NCBI GenBank assembly: GCA_943735955.1
Contig: OX030957.1
Span: forward strand, 1,842,001-1,906,000
Direction: 5' to 3'
DNA from: Piscicola geometra
Taxonomy: Eukaryota; Annelida; Clitellata; Hirudinida; Piscicolidae
DNA length: 64,000 nucleotides
Shown: piece by piece, positions 12,183-26,971 of the stretch
How positions within the stretch are numbered: position 1 is the first letter of the stretch
How the letters are laid out: each line of letters opens with the position of its first letter
Translations under genes and position numbers: made by a program
Notes under the pieces: model-generated
What the model saw: only the letters and a program-made list of their open reading frames with translations
Told to the model about the DNA's origin: nothing
Database searches by the model: none

Positions 12183-15100
12183 GCTTCCTTGAACTTAAAT
12201 ACTTCGGCGTTGTTTGTGTTAGAGTATTTTTCGCTAATAAGCAACAAACTTAGTATGAATTATTCGGCGTACCATTGAATTTTTAGTTTTACTTACACAA
12301 CTTCTATTATTTATTTTTTTAAATCGTTTTTGATTTCATGTCTTCAAGGGCTGTATGAAACTTTTTCTTTTTTCTTTCACCCCCAAAGACGCACTGGTCC
12401 AATGTTTATCGAGTTAACACTTTTATTTGCAATCCGATATAACATCAGACAGAGTAGACATCTGAATGAATTGTTCTATTACGTATTAATATTAATCAAT
12501 AAAAATATAGTTATTGAATTGTTCTACCTGCAACTACACATTTCATTTCTGTTCAATAGACAATTGTGTATTACATTTTTTCTTAACTTTTTAATATAAA
12601 AATTTACTTAAAAGTTATCTTATTAAAAGGTCGCGGAAACTCAAGCTTTTAGATTATTTTATTAAATTAAGTGCAAATTCGATCTTTTCTCATAAAACAA
12701 TAATAAAAGTAAATGCGTGCATGTTTAAAATAAATCCACATGCAATTAATGCACATTAATCGAGGTATAAGATCAAAATTTAATTTTAAATTTCAGTTGT
12801 TTAAATTAAAAACTAACATTTTAAATGTTGGATGAACAAACTGGCCTTTTCGACTCTCTTAATGCCTCTAAATAAAGTTTATTATATAACTAAAATATAA
12901 TTTAAATTTAGAGTTAAGAAAAATTTTAAATGAACTTTTAGACGTTTTAGTTTCTCGTTAATGACAAAAAAACTTTATTGGCAAATAAATAAATAAACGT
13001 TTTAGCCATCTTTTCATGACAATTCTTAATGAGATTTCCTAATTTCACGTTTTTGAATTAAACCTATAATGAATAGTCGTGTATTTTTAAATTCTTCATA
13101 TTTTCAGTACCCGGCGTATATTTAGTATTTAGAATTTTATAATATAAATACGTATTTTTTTTACAATCAAGTTTTTACGTTAACAGAAGAAAGCAATATT
13201 TTTGAATACCTCAGAGTTAATAACTTTATCCACTTATTTCCGTAATTACTGTGAAAAGTAGTTTAAAAGCATTAACTGTTTTTCTAAAAAGTTTTTTTTG
13301 CAAATATTTATATTCATAGTTTGGAGGGCATTGGATAGAAAAGAGCAATTTTGAGAAATGTCAATCAAGAAAGTATTTGTTTTGTAATTGTTTTATAATG
13401 TAAAATTTTTTTTTATAAAACCTGCCATACTTAAAAAAAAGCAAGATAGCTATGCCATAAGATTATTAGGAAAAACTTCTACTTAACAGTAGGTTCACAC
13501 GAACCATAGAACCACCCTGGAAAGCATTTCTGCCTATAAGATATTTTAAAAAAACCTTTTGGCAAAATTCTCAAGTGTGTTTTACGAATAGTTTCAAAAA
13601 AGTATTCACTGAATTGCTCCATAAAAAGTTTCAAAACAGGTCGTTTGAAGATCATTAAGAGAATGAAGTTTTAAATCTTTTCCGTTTTAAGCCACTCTTA
13701 AAAAATTGAAATATTTAGTTGTATTTTTAAAAGTTTTAAAATAATAGAATAATGTGTAAAAACCTCTAACGATGTGAACAATTTGTTACTTATCTTTTGT
13801 AACCTCCTTAAGCATTGAATTTCTTCACACGTCTGCTTCTTATAAATCTAAGCCCCATAACCAGATTTGCAATGCATAACTTTGCTTCTAGTTTCTTTTC
13901 TGTAGAATTCCCGCTTTTAACTTTTTTTTACAAAACATTTTAAAAATTGTTTTCTATTAATTAAAACTTCATTAAAAAATGTATTCAACAAAAACTTTCT
14001 ATAAAAAAACTTGTAAGCGGAGAATAATTTACGCGGATCAAGCTTTAGTTTCTCGAACTTTTTTCCAGATTTTAATTTCTGAACATTCAGTAAATCTTGA
14101 TAAGTTCTCCAAGGAAATAATTATTTTTGATCATTTCTAAAATACTTTTAGCTAACGATGCAGATCAAATATGACTCTTAAAAGAATTAATAAGGAAAAA
14201 AACTTTTTAAATGTATTTAATTCAACGAAAAACCCTATAATGTTCCCATTTTGGTTAATGACACCAATTAATCTCATATGCAAACAAACTATTTGTTTTG
14301 TATGAAATTTTTTTTTTGAAGTAAAAAAAATTATATCTTTGAAGTGTTTATTTTATTTTTATGTTCTTAAACGCACCTTTATTACAATTGTAATAATTTT
14401 TAGATTAATCTTTACAATAAGTATTCATATTTTCTACATAGTCATGCTCACAAAAACAATTCCTTTTGTCGCAGAAGTCATAAATCATACATAAGTTCTC
14501 GGTTCCTTTACCAGGCCCAACCTTGTCACACGCCCCGGAAATTAATGCAATTTTATATATACAATTTTTAAACAAAGTAATATAGAAGATTGTGATATAG
14601 ATTTTATAAATAATTGTCTGTCTTTAAAGTGCCTAAGCATTGCATCCTCACCTGAAAAATGTCATCATGGGCTGAGATCAAGATTCATATGAAACAATAT
14701 AAAAACAGATAATTTTTTGGGATTAAAGAATTTCCATGATAAGGCGGACGATAATAAGTAAGCTGAAAATAACTTTGTTGCACAAAATTATAGTGAATTT
14801 AAAATACTGAATGCTTCAATTTTATTTCATAAGTTAATTATTTTTCATTTTGAAAGATTCAAACAAATGATTGAAATCTTCATATTTTTAGCTCATAGTT
14901 AATTTGTTTTTTTATATTGAAAATCAATGTTTTAATATACCTTTAAAAATAGCTATGCAGATTTATGAATCATTATTTTTGGAATCTCAAAGAATCAGTC
15001 TCATTTTTCTATTAATTCGCTAAAAAAGATTTATAAAATTTTTAAATAAATAAACACATTAAGCTATTAGTTTATTCTGATGAATTTTTTTGCAAAGTAT

Positions 15101-18100
15101 TTTTTACTTCGATAAGCCTTCGACGTTTTTCGCATTAGAACTCTAAAAGTTCTGTTAAATGCCTAGTGGTGCATTATTATAAAGAAATGAACTAATAGGA
15201 GTACCTTACTTTTAGATATATTTTATAAATCATTCGAAAAAATAAATCAAGATCTTCTATGACCAAAATATTTATTGATTAGCTACTAGAAAATTCTTTT
15301 ATTATAAAAGAAGATTTATAGACCAGGGTTTTAGTAAATACTCTTCTATAAATAAGTTGGGTGGCACATAATGATTGAATTTTTTTAACGAAATAAATTG
15401 AATTTTTAGTTATATTTATACAATATTTATCTTTTTCTTTAGATTTACGCACTTGAATAGCTCACTAAAAACAAATGATAAGTAAACATAACATAAGAGG
15501 TTTTTTACATGCATTTAGAGTAATTTAAAATTTACCATTAAAAGTTAATTAATTTACAATAATTAATCTATAAGAGTTTGGCTAATTTTTTTTATAACCT
15601 AAACATTAATAATTAGCTATTCACGTAATTTATTTTAATGAAGCCAATCAGCTCTAAATCTCGCAATCAATCAAGCATTTGATCAACGACGCTTATGTAT
15701 GTTCCGTCCCATATAGGAATTAGTTCCAGGAACATGACTGCGCAATATAAAAAAATAGAAAATTCATAATCATAAATGAAATGTTTTAAAAATCCTATTT
15801 CAACCCAAATCTTAACCTAGACTTTTTTTTACAATTTAGTGCGCAATTTGTGAATTGGATACAAAAGTCTTAGCATTCGCAGTCCCGTTTCTATGTCAGA
15901 CATTTCATAAGGGATAAAACCCTTAAAAGAGTGCATCATTCACTTTTCATTGGTTGTTAATTTGGTAAAGAACTTTTTTATTGAAACAATTTTATGAAAA
16001 TCCGTTTATCCTTTTACTAATCTTGAGCCAAAAAATATTTACAATAGGAATTTATGCGATATTACTCCAATATTTCAGTAAGCACTCAATTTAATGAATT
16101 AATTACACATTTATGAATATTATGATGAAAATATCTTAAAGACTTAGACATGCAAGCATGTTTAGATAATGATTCGAGTCTTCCAGGTTTCTTCAAATCC
16201 ACCATCTACAAGAGATTTATTTGCATTTTTTCCATGTAGGCTCGGATAGCCAGATAGATAGATCTCCACAGCCGACGCTACGGGCTGATGCACGCACTCC
16301 TTAATGATTCCCCTGCTGAATCAAGAATACCCAGATAAAACTATACTGTAGAGATAAGAAGTTTTGGGAAAAAATTGTTTTTTGAACGGTTGAAAATGTT
16401 TAAAATTCTATAATCCTATAATTTAATACTATTTTTATGAATGTTAGATTCTTTAAAGTTTTTTAAACACTTGTTGGCTTTGTATTTACAGTTAGTATGA
16501 AAATAAAACTCGAATAAATTCTAGTTACACAAAAAGCTTCTTAAATAATTGGAATCCGCAATGTAAGTGAGTGATGCGGAAAGACCCGCACGTGATGAAA
16601 GCCCATTAAATCGAAGAACATCACTTTCAAGTCAGTACTTTAATGACACTTCTTTAATGTATATTGATTTTATTATAGCTTAGTGTTAGCTTTTAAATCA
16701 GGATTAAACGTATAATCACCCAAGAGTTTTTTGTTTTATTTATGGTCCAAGGCGTGAAACACGTACTCAAAGAAAAAATTTGAAAAAAATTTAGCCCTAA
16801 AGTGAAATAGAATTCTTAAACTAAAAATGTCTAATTATTTTCAAAGGTATGACGGTAAAGAAGAGTCGTGTGTGAAGACAATCTCAAAATTTAGTCGACA
16901 TTCTACATCACCCTGACGTTATTTAATTAAAATATAAAACATCGAAAAAGCACGCAACGTAGAAATTAGTATATTTTTGTAGGAGCAGCGACTGCAGTGA
17001 AGTTTTTGTGAGAGTTTCTAGGCGTCTATTTAACGTTATTTATTTTAAAATTGAATCTGATGGATGAGAAAAAAAACAGATTAAAACGATGAAAACACAG
17101 ATAAATGTATTATCTATATTGAAAATACATTCTTCTTTTGCTGCTTTATACATTTTGTTATTGGCGGATAATTTCGTCATTATGCGAAATTGGAATGACA
17201 TTAAGGCACGGAAGGGAGACGATAAGATGATATTTCTGTAAAAAATTCAGTGACTGCGGTAGAAGAAAATATGCATTATTGTCGTCGTAAAGAAATAAAC
17301 TTGTTTGAAAAGTGCTAACAAATTTTTTCTAAAATACGCCAGAAATGAAATAGGTATCTTGAATTCTCATTGCTAGGTAATTTTGCATTTGTTTTCTATT
17401 TTAAAAGAAAAGACATACTTATTGGTATTTAAATTGAATTAAGATGCCAAAGTTGATTGATTATTTTACCTAAGCATAATCTGTCATAGCTGAGATTAGT
17501 GGTGATGAATATTCGATAGATTAGCTTTGATGGTATAGTTCAAATTAATAGCCAAGCATGCTTCGTCGTGGATTCATGGATATAAATCAAATCAAAAAAA
17601 TTAAAAACACTAAACAAGAAATTGGAAAGCTCCAATCATACACTTGATGAAGAGTAACTGCAAGAGAATTCAAATTACGCGTGTTTGCTCAACTTTTTCA
17701 ATTTTTAAGGTTTAATGAAACTAAAATGCAAACTATGTCGCCTATCCCATGTTTATCAAGTGCACTTTCGAATGTTCAAGATTTAACTTACAGCTTACTT
17801 TTAGAATAGTTTCAAATAATTTTCACGCTTTATCTTAAATATTTTGAATTACTGGTATAAATGAAATTTGTATACATTTTCAAAGATGAATTAATTTTGA
17901 AAATTAACGATTAATGAATTGATTTTCGGGCTTTTTAAGATATAAAGCTTTACCAAAAATTAATTTTTAATACATTGAAAAAAGAAGCTAAATTTTATGC
18001 CTTTATAATGGTTATATAATAATTTTTTAAGACAAGAAACTATTTTATTCATACAGTCGCTTCATAGTCCTTCCGGAGTAAACATCTTATGCTATTTTAA

Positions 18101-20445
18101 AGTCCCAACGAGATGTGGAAAAAGCATTTTTAATGTTTCATGCCCCTGAGGGATGGAACTTCATTTTCAAATCTAAGATTTAGAATTGGACTATTAAGCT
18201 AAATCTAACTTTTGAAACGTATGTTGTCATAATAAAAACGTGAGTTCAAGATTTTTATAATTGTTTTTATGAATGAATATTATTTATATTAAGTAGTGAA
18301 TCCATCATTATTTCCCCATAAAAATATATTTACTTTTTTTTATTTGTGCTATTGAAAAAACATTTCAGCAGTTTCGGATGTTTTAAAATATGATGATGAT
18401 AACTAAAATTAAATTCTATGCAATGTAATTTCAAAAAAACGGTAAAAATAAATTTATTTTGGAAAAGCAATATACATTCATAAGAAACAAATATTTTTTG
18501 TTCATGTATATTTCAATTTTTAATTTTTTTTGACATGTCTTGTAGTTGAAAACCTCATATTTTCATGTTTGTAATGTTAATTGATTTAAAATCGAATATT
18601 TTTATCATTAAACTTCAAATTGAATCCATATTTAATCAGTTTTTATAACAGAAAAACAATACACGCTATTTTTTTTCTAATATTCTATTTTTAGAATTAT
18701 TCTTTTGGACCTTGTCTCATTATAACTATTTCCTTAGTCTTCGTGCATCTCATAAGTTGAAAGTCTTGGATTAAATGAAACCTAAAAAATCACTTATCAG
18801 TGATTTTATTGATGCAAAAATACAAAAAACTAAATAAATAAATATTTTTTTCAATTGAAAAAATTACTAAAAGAATTTTAGTCAGAAAAATTTCTAGACC
18901 TTAGCTTTTTCATTCTTATATATTTTAACTTTTTACTGTTTTGATTGAAATTGTATGGGATAACTTTATTTGGAATGAACATTATAAAGTTTTTAAAAAA
19001 AAGAATTATATAGTGAAAACTGTAAAAAAATTGAGTTGCATTTAAATTCATAATTAATAAATCAAATTATGAAGGCCACATGGTTCAAGAACGTAACAAT
19101 AGTTTTTTAGCATAGATAAAAGCGAATAGAAACTTCGCTGCACTTTCTCCAGACAAATGACTTGAGTGAATCTTATTTATTTCATTCATTAACATGATTT
19201 TGTGACAGCTCAGCTTTTTTTCTTGTTTTCAAAATCATTTCGCACGTGGAGAAAAATTATTTAGATTAATAAACTGATTCAGTTAAAAATAACTTTCAGT
19301 GTTTTCTCAAGAATCATATAAAATAAAAAATATTAAATTATTAATTCTTATCTACATTATATCTAATTGAAATGACGCTAATGACTTTTATTTCATTTAA
19401 AAATCAATGGATAAAGAAGGGATGAGACAATGAAACCAATACTCAAGACTCAGGTACTCGGAAAAATTGATAATTGCTTTTTAGGCTAAGTATGCTTTTA
19501 AAAAGGAAAAAAGGTTACTGTCTGTTTAAACGAGATATACTATCCATTTTTTATTATTAATTATTTGAAAAGTGTTTTTCTTTTTATGCTTCAATTCAAA
19601 AAATGAATCTTTTATAGAAAAGTATCGTCAAAACCTGATTTCATAGGATAAAAAACTTAATTGGTTGCAATTTTTAAACAATATTTGATGAATTAATTTT
19701 TAATTCAAACTTTTAAATATTTTCAAATATTTATAATTCAAACAAAGTTTTGCGTATTCGAGTCAACAGTACCCGTATGCTTCTCTAAATTCAATGTAAA
19801 AAAATATAATTATTGTTGTAATTATAATATTCCAGTTATAATAAATTTTAAACTAACTTTGAGAAGACTTTCGAAGGATTTCACGCAAAAAAATAAATTT
19901 ATCAAAAGAGTTAATTTTAAAATTTTACAAATTTTATTTATAAAACTAAAATTTTAGTTTTAGTTTTCAAACATTTTTCTATTTGTGAAAAGCACCGGGT
20001 TGAATTTTATCTTTGAAACTAGCTACAATGTTACTTTAAAGTAAAACTTCACACAGGAAAATTCTTTAACGGGTATGTATAAAAGACAAATATATACACC
20101 TACTATTTAAAAAAGTAATTAAGCAAGTAAGTCAAAACTATTCATTCATGATCACGCTTCCCAAGATATGGTGCTTTATATGTGCATGAGCGGAATGCCT
20201 GACTACCAGGCAATCTCCACCAATCATTCAACGGGCCTCTCATGCAGAGTTAGTAGGCTGGAACTAACTTGGAGAGAATATTATAACTTATTACAATGTA
20301 TTGTTTGAAACAGGATTTAAAAGGGGATTTTAATAGATGTTCTAGCTCATGAAACTAAAAAACACTTTTACATTTAGAAAAATATTTTTATATTTTTATC
20401 AAATTCCAAACTAATTAATTTTCATTAAAAAGATCTAAGGTATAT
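12183..20445. other. Gene-free AT-rich region
   Basis: About 8.3 kb upstream of the octopamine receptor start codon. The left end should hold its 5' UTR and promoter, and possibly non-coding 5' exons. I found no family motif, spliced frame, tRNA or rRNA. Small islands of higher GC (about 16220-16340 and 20150-20280) have no readable coding frame and may be decayed repeats. A 22-bp perfect palindrome lies at 19941-19962. Confidence 0.5.
19941..19962. repeat. 22-bp perfect palindrome
   Basis: The two 11-base halves TAAAACTAAAA and TTTTAGTTTTA form an uninterrupted palindrome in a very AT-rich stretch. This may be chance given the base composition. Confidence 0.6.
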
Positions 20446-20818
20446 GGATGATTCAGCCTAAGACGGTTCAACCTCAGACAGTTCAGTCCGAACGATTCAG
20501 TCTGTGAACGATTCTGCCCAAATCAATGAAAATTTCTTTTATGGTCAGTGAACTTCTAAATGAAGATGTATAAAAATAAACTATCTTTTTGCAAAAAAAA
20601 TTTTTTAATCTTTTTATAGTTTTATAATGAATATTCAGATATAATTTTTTACAAATTATTTTTTTCATTTAGTTATACAAACTGAAAAAGAAGTTTCATT
20701 GACTAAAGCGTCACGAGAATATAGAATTAAAGATGATCATTTGAACTAAAAAAAGTTTATTAAATTTATTTGGACTGGAACGTCCCAAAATGAAGGACCA
20801 TAGGCTGAATCGTTTCCA
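20446..20818. mobile_element. Probable MITE with subterminal 15-16-bp repeats
   Basis: The left end carries five degenerate 15-16-bp units in a row (about 20450-20520) built on a TTCAGCCTGAGACG-like core. The right end (about 20772-20818) carries the same core in opposite orientation: GATTCAGCCTA at 20451-20461 matches the reverse complement of 20801-20811. The interior is AT-rich and non-coding. Inverted termini built of short iterated motifs with an empty interior are typical of non-autonomous DNA transposons. No clear target-site duplication was found, so the exact ends are uncertain. Confidence 0.5.
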
Positions 20819-21904
20819 AAAAAATGTATAAGAAAGCTTACGACGATCACTGAAACCTTTCAGAAATGTTTGGAGAAGGCCACGAAGCTACTTAACTCCG
20901 CATCACAAAGACAGGCAACTGCACTTTTGCGCGCATCTATTTGGCATTTAGGCATTATTATCGCCAAAATTGCTGTTCTATTCATGTGCACTATTCCATT
21001 AAAGATATCTTACAGCGTTCATTCATCGTTGACTGAACATTATTTCGATCAGAGGTACGCGTATTTTATCAGCATTGCTGTCTTCGAATACTTCGATTTT
21101 AATGCTTTTTCCATTACTCCATTGAAGTTTCTGTCAGGAATGGAAGTCATTGGCAAATAGAAAGTTATATATGCGAGAATTTATTGAATGTACTGTATAT
21201 CAATAAATATTTTCACGAGTGTTCCATGCATTTTGAAGATATTGTGCCCCTTGCGAATTCAAAGATGTTCATGTTTTAATAGAATAGGCATATTTTTTAA
21301 AACTCAAATATTAAAATAAAATATTTTTTTTGCAATCTGAAATCGAATGTATGAAAACAAGTTGACTCTTGAAAAGTAGCTCGTTTAGTTAAAATACCAA
21401 TGATTAATTTATATAATAAACATTTTATGAATCTGTTTTTTTCATTATTGAGAATGCAAGGCACTAGCGTTTGTCACACCTGTACTTTGTCTTGCAGAAG
21501 ATAGCAACTGTAGTCAAGGGGAAATGATAGCTCTCCAATGTTTCAGAAATAGCATACGCACCAAAGAAGTTCTTTTATCGAACGAAGAAACAGTATTTTT
21601 ACTAAGTTTGAAAAAGAGGCTTTTTCTTTCATTATTGATAATTTATTTACTCTGTAGAATAATTAAATAAATTTGGCATTTTGTTTTCAACCCTATATTA
21701 TTTCTTGTAATTGTGAGAAAAAATCTTAATAAATTTTTTCTACTTGGAAAAAAAAGTGTTAAAAATTATGAATTTATCTAAGTTGAAACGAGTTTTGAAC
21801 TTATCTCTGCTCCAAACAACTTAACGCCACCATTCCACGGTACTTCAAAAACTTTGACCAGCATCAGGCAATCACAATTCGAACCATCCAGTTCTTCTAC
21901 CTCC

Positions 21905-22638
21905 ATGACCTACTACAGCACGTGCAAGCAGCTGAGTTTCGGCAGAAGCAACGTAGGCCGGCCCACAACGGCTCATGACACCAACATGAGACACCTGGTG
22001 CAGAAGGTTGAGAGGAAGAATAACACAAACTCAGATTCTCATTTGAGTTATTCGAGAGTCACATTCACCAAAAAGTACTGCCATCTGAGGCCTAGAAGGT
22101 CGTACTCGAGTCTCGAGTCCTACAGCGACAAGGAAAGCTATTTGAAATGTGTTGAACGCTACTTCAAAGAAGAAAATATGGATTTTAGAAAATTCAAAAT
22201 GGATTTAAAAGATATTAAAAGATTGGTTGAAAAGGATAAAAAATGGTTTACGGGTAGAGTGATAGATGAAATATCTTCTAATAAACCAAATGAGGATAGA
22301 AAAGAGGGTGGAGGCGAAGAAAATGTTTTGGAGAAGTTGGGAGATTTGATGGAGATGCTGGAAGGAAGGAGGCGTCTCATCGGAGGACTTAGTTTCGTGC
22401 TTCCTTCCTTCATCAGCATCCACTTGCACCCTGATGCCGTCGTCGTAAAGGTTTGTGTTGCTAAAACTTTTTTGCAAGTGCTTTTGAACTTTTTTTGTCA
22501 CAAACGTTTTTTTGTAGAATAATATTGAATAATTTTTCCATTAAAACGATTCTTATTCATCAATCTAATTCAAAATGTACTTTTCAGATCACAGACTCGA
22601 AGTTTCAATTGTCAAAAACGAACGTCTTCATGCATTAA
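21905..22638 (+). CDS. Unknown protein, two exons visible
   Basis: Exon 21905-22450 ends at ...GTCGTCGTAAAG before gtttgt, and exon 22588-22638 begins after a good ttttcag acceptor and ends in TAA. The phase is 0 on both sides, giving 198 residues from the ATG at 21905. The frame stays open upstream to 21782, so the first exon may begin earlier. Composition is coding-like and balanced, unlike the flanks. The protein has a Ser/Tyr/Arg-rich N-terminal half, a charged central segment (ERYFKEENMDFRKFKMDLKD and onward) predicted helical, and a short hydrophobic patch (LIGGLSFVLPSFISI). I do not recognise a family. It may be the 3' end of a longer gene. Confidence 0.5.
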
Positions 22639-24023
22639 GAATTACCACTATTTCTCCGTTTCCTCCCTTAGATCATAAAAAAACTTCATAACTACTGATG
22701 CAAATAATTTTTGACAATACAATAGTCTCATTTTCTTTTCTGACCTGCTGTATATTCATTGATTTGAGTTTCTCATGCTATCAGACATTTGATTAATGAA
22801 ATTGGTTTTAAAATTGGATACACTCTGGAGCGTGATGTGAGTTACTTATTTGAATTTAAATTTACATTTTAATAGATAACAAGTATATCGAAATGATTTT
22901 AAACTTAAAAGTCTGTATTATCCAACTTGATCTGTAAATGAAGATAAGTTTGTGAAAGAATAAAGGCTTTATAGTCATTAAACATCTATTGCAATCAAAG
23001 AAAACCTTAAGTTTGAAATAAAAATTATTCATAGCTTTTAATTTCTTATTTAAAATAAAAATATAAAAAGTGAGTATATTCAAATACTTTATACCAGATT
23101 AAAATATCTAACTAAATTTGAAAAATTTCCATTATATTTACAAAATCGCAATAAAAAAGAAAGATGAGTTATAGTATAAATATTACATTTTATTTTCATC
23201 CAAAATATAAAAGTTAAAATATAAATACAATCATTCAAATAATAAGTTAAAGGTCAAAGGAAACTAACAGACTACAATCAGAAATCATCAAATGCACTGG
23301 TTTTATGGCGGGTGAGAATGAAGAAACGGCATTAAATTTGCGAAAAATCAATTAAGATTATTTCCATAGAAATGTGAGTTTATTAAAAACAATGCTAATC
23401 ACAAATAGTCAAGGAATACTTTTAAAATGAAGCGAGAATACGATGCTTTACGAATTCTAAAGCTTATTGCGTGAGTTTAAAAACATACAAAATCTTCTCC
23501 GGTTAAAATGTATAGAAAGATGCGTTTGTTTAGAATAATGAAGCTATAGTTATTTGTATCGTTAAAAAGTTTAAAATTATAAAATATCAAAAGAATACCC
23601 TTACGATTGACTAATGCAAAATACAAAAATAAATCTCTTGTATAATGAAAATGGCACAATATCTTGAAAATGGAATCACTGTTTGGTTGATAGAGATGAA
23701 AAGCACTAAACTGAGATGGTCTAAAACGGTATTTCAGATGATGGAAGATTTCAAAAGTGTTTGGATATAAAAGGAGTATATTTAAATGAATCAAGAAAAA
23801 TTCAAGCTACGACTTTTCATGATTTCTTCATTGCTATTTCACGAAAATATTCAGCAGCTAAACTCACGTATTTCCCCGCTGCCACAACAGAGCCTTCTTG
23901 AAACACGAGAAAAAATACACTGACACAAGAAGCACCAAAATCACGCTACCACCACAACTGGACCCCGCTAAATTGTTTCCTCCGATGAACTTACCCGACC
24001 GCTGCTTGCTCTATCCAGCCCGC
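22639..24023. other. Intergenic / 3' UTR of PP1-beta
   Basis: AT-rich sequence between the convergent ends of the unknown gene (+) and PP1-beta (-). The 105-codon minus-strand frame at 23477-23794 is rich in Phe, Ile and Leu and resembles no family. It probably lies within the PP1-beta 3' untranslated or flanking region. Confidence 0.4.
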
Positions 24024-26568
<2,545 letters not shown>

Positions 26569-26971
26569 CTTTGTTTATTCTTTCAAAATGCTCCAAACTA
26601 TGATCTGTGTAACAACCAAATAGTTTTTAAAGGGACAAAAACCTGATTAGATTATAATTTATACTTACGTTATCATTGGATTCTGTTGATTTGATATTGA
26701 TTTAAATTAAAATCAATTAAATGGCATTGTGTTTTATTCTTCAAATTACATTTTTGTTGTTGTTGATTACGATAAATTCCGACGTCATAAGCTTGGGAAA
26801 ATGAAAGATTAACTAAAATGAAATATAAAAAAACTAAAAAGGAATAAACAAAAAACTACATCTCAATAATTATTATATTTTTTAATGAATAGTTGCCATC
26901 GTTACGAAACTGAAATTACAAGTGTTTTATATATTCATTTGTATTATTAAAATCTTTCAGTTTGAATTGAA
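26569..26971. promoter_or_regulatory. Shared divergent promoter region, PP1-beta / LRRIQ1-like
   Basis: Only 403 bp separate the two divergent start codons, so both promoters and 5' UTRs must lie here unless non-coding exons exist. A CRE-like octamer CGACGTCA (one mismatch from TGACGTCA) is at 26780-26787. An X-box-like site lies at 26892-26905. No TATA box can be assigned with confidence in this AT-rich background. Confidence 0.55.
26892..26905 (+). promoter_or_regulatory. X-box-like RFX site upstream of the LRRIQ1-like gene
   Basis: GTTGCCATCGTTAC matches 12 of 14 positions of the ciliary X-box consensus GTHNYYATRRNAAC; the left half-site and central AT are perfect. It lies 67 bp before the start codon of the LRRIQ1-like gene, the usual position for such sites. 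RFX factors use X-boxes to switch on ciliary genes. The imperfect right half keeps this tentative. Confidence 0.4.

Noticed and set aside
20870..21160. 96-codon plus-strand frame of mixed composition
   Set aside because: It lacks an ATG until late, has no usable splice context and no family motif. The opposite strand is equally suggestive, so no strand could be chosen. It may be a decayed element next to the MITE.
23477..23794. 105-codon minus-strand frame downstream of PP1-beta
   Set aside because: Phe/Ile/Leu-rich composition expected from AT-rich DNA, no motif, and it lies in the probable 3' UTR or flank.
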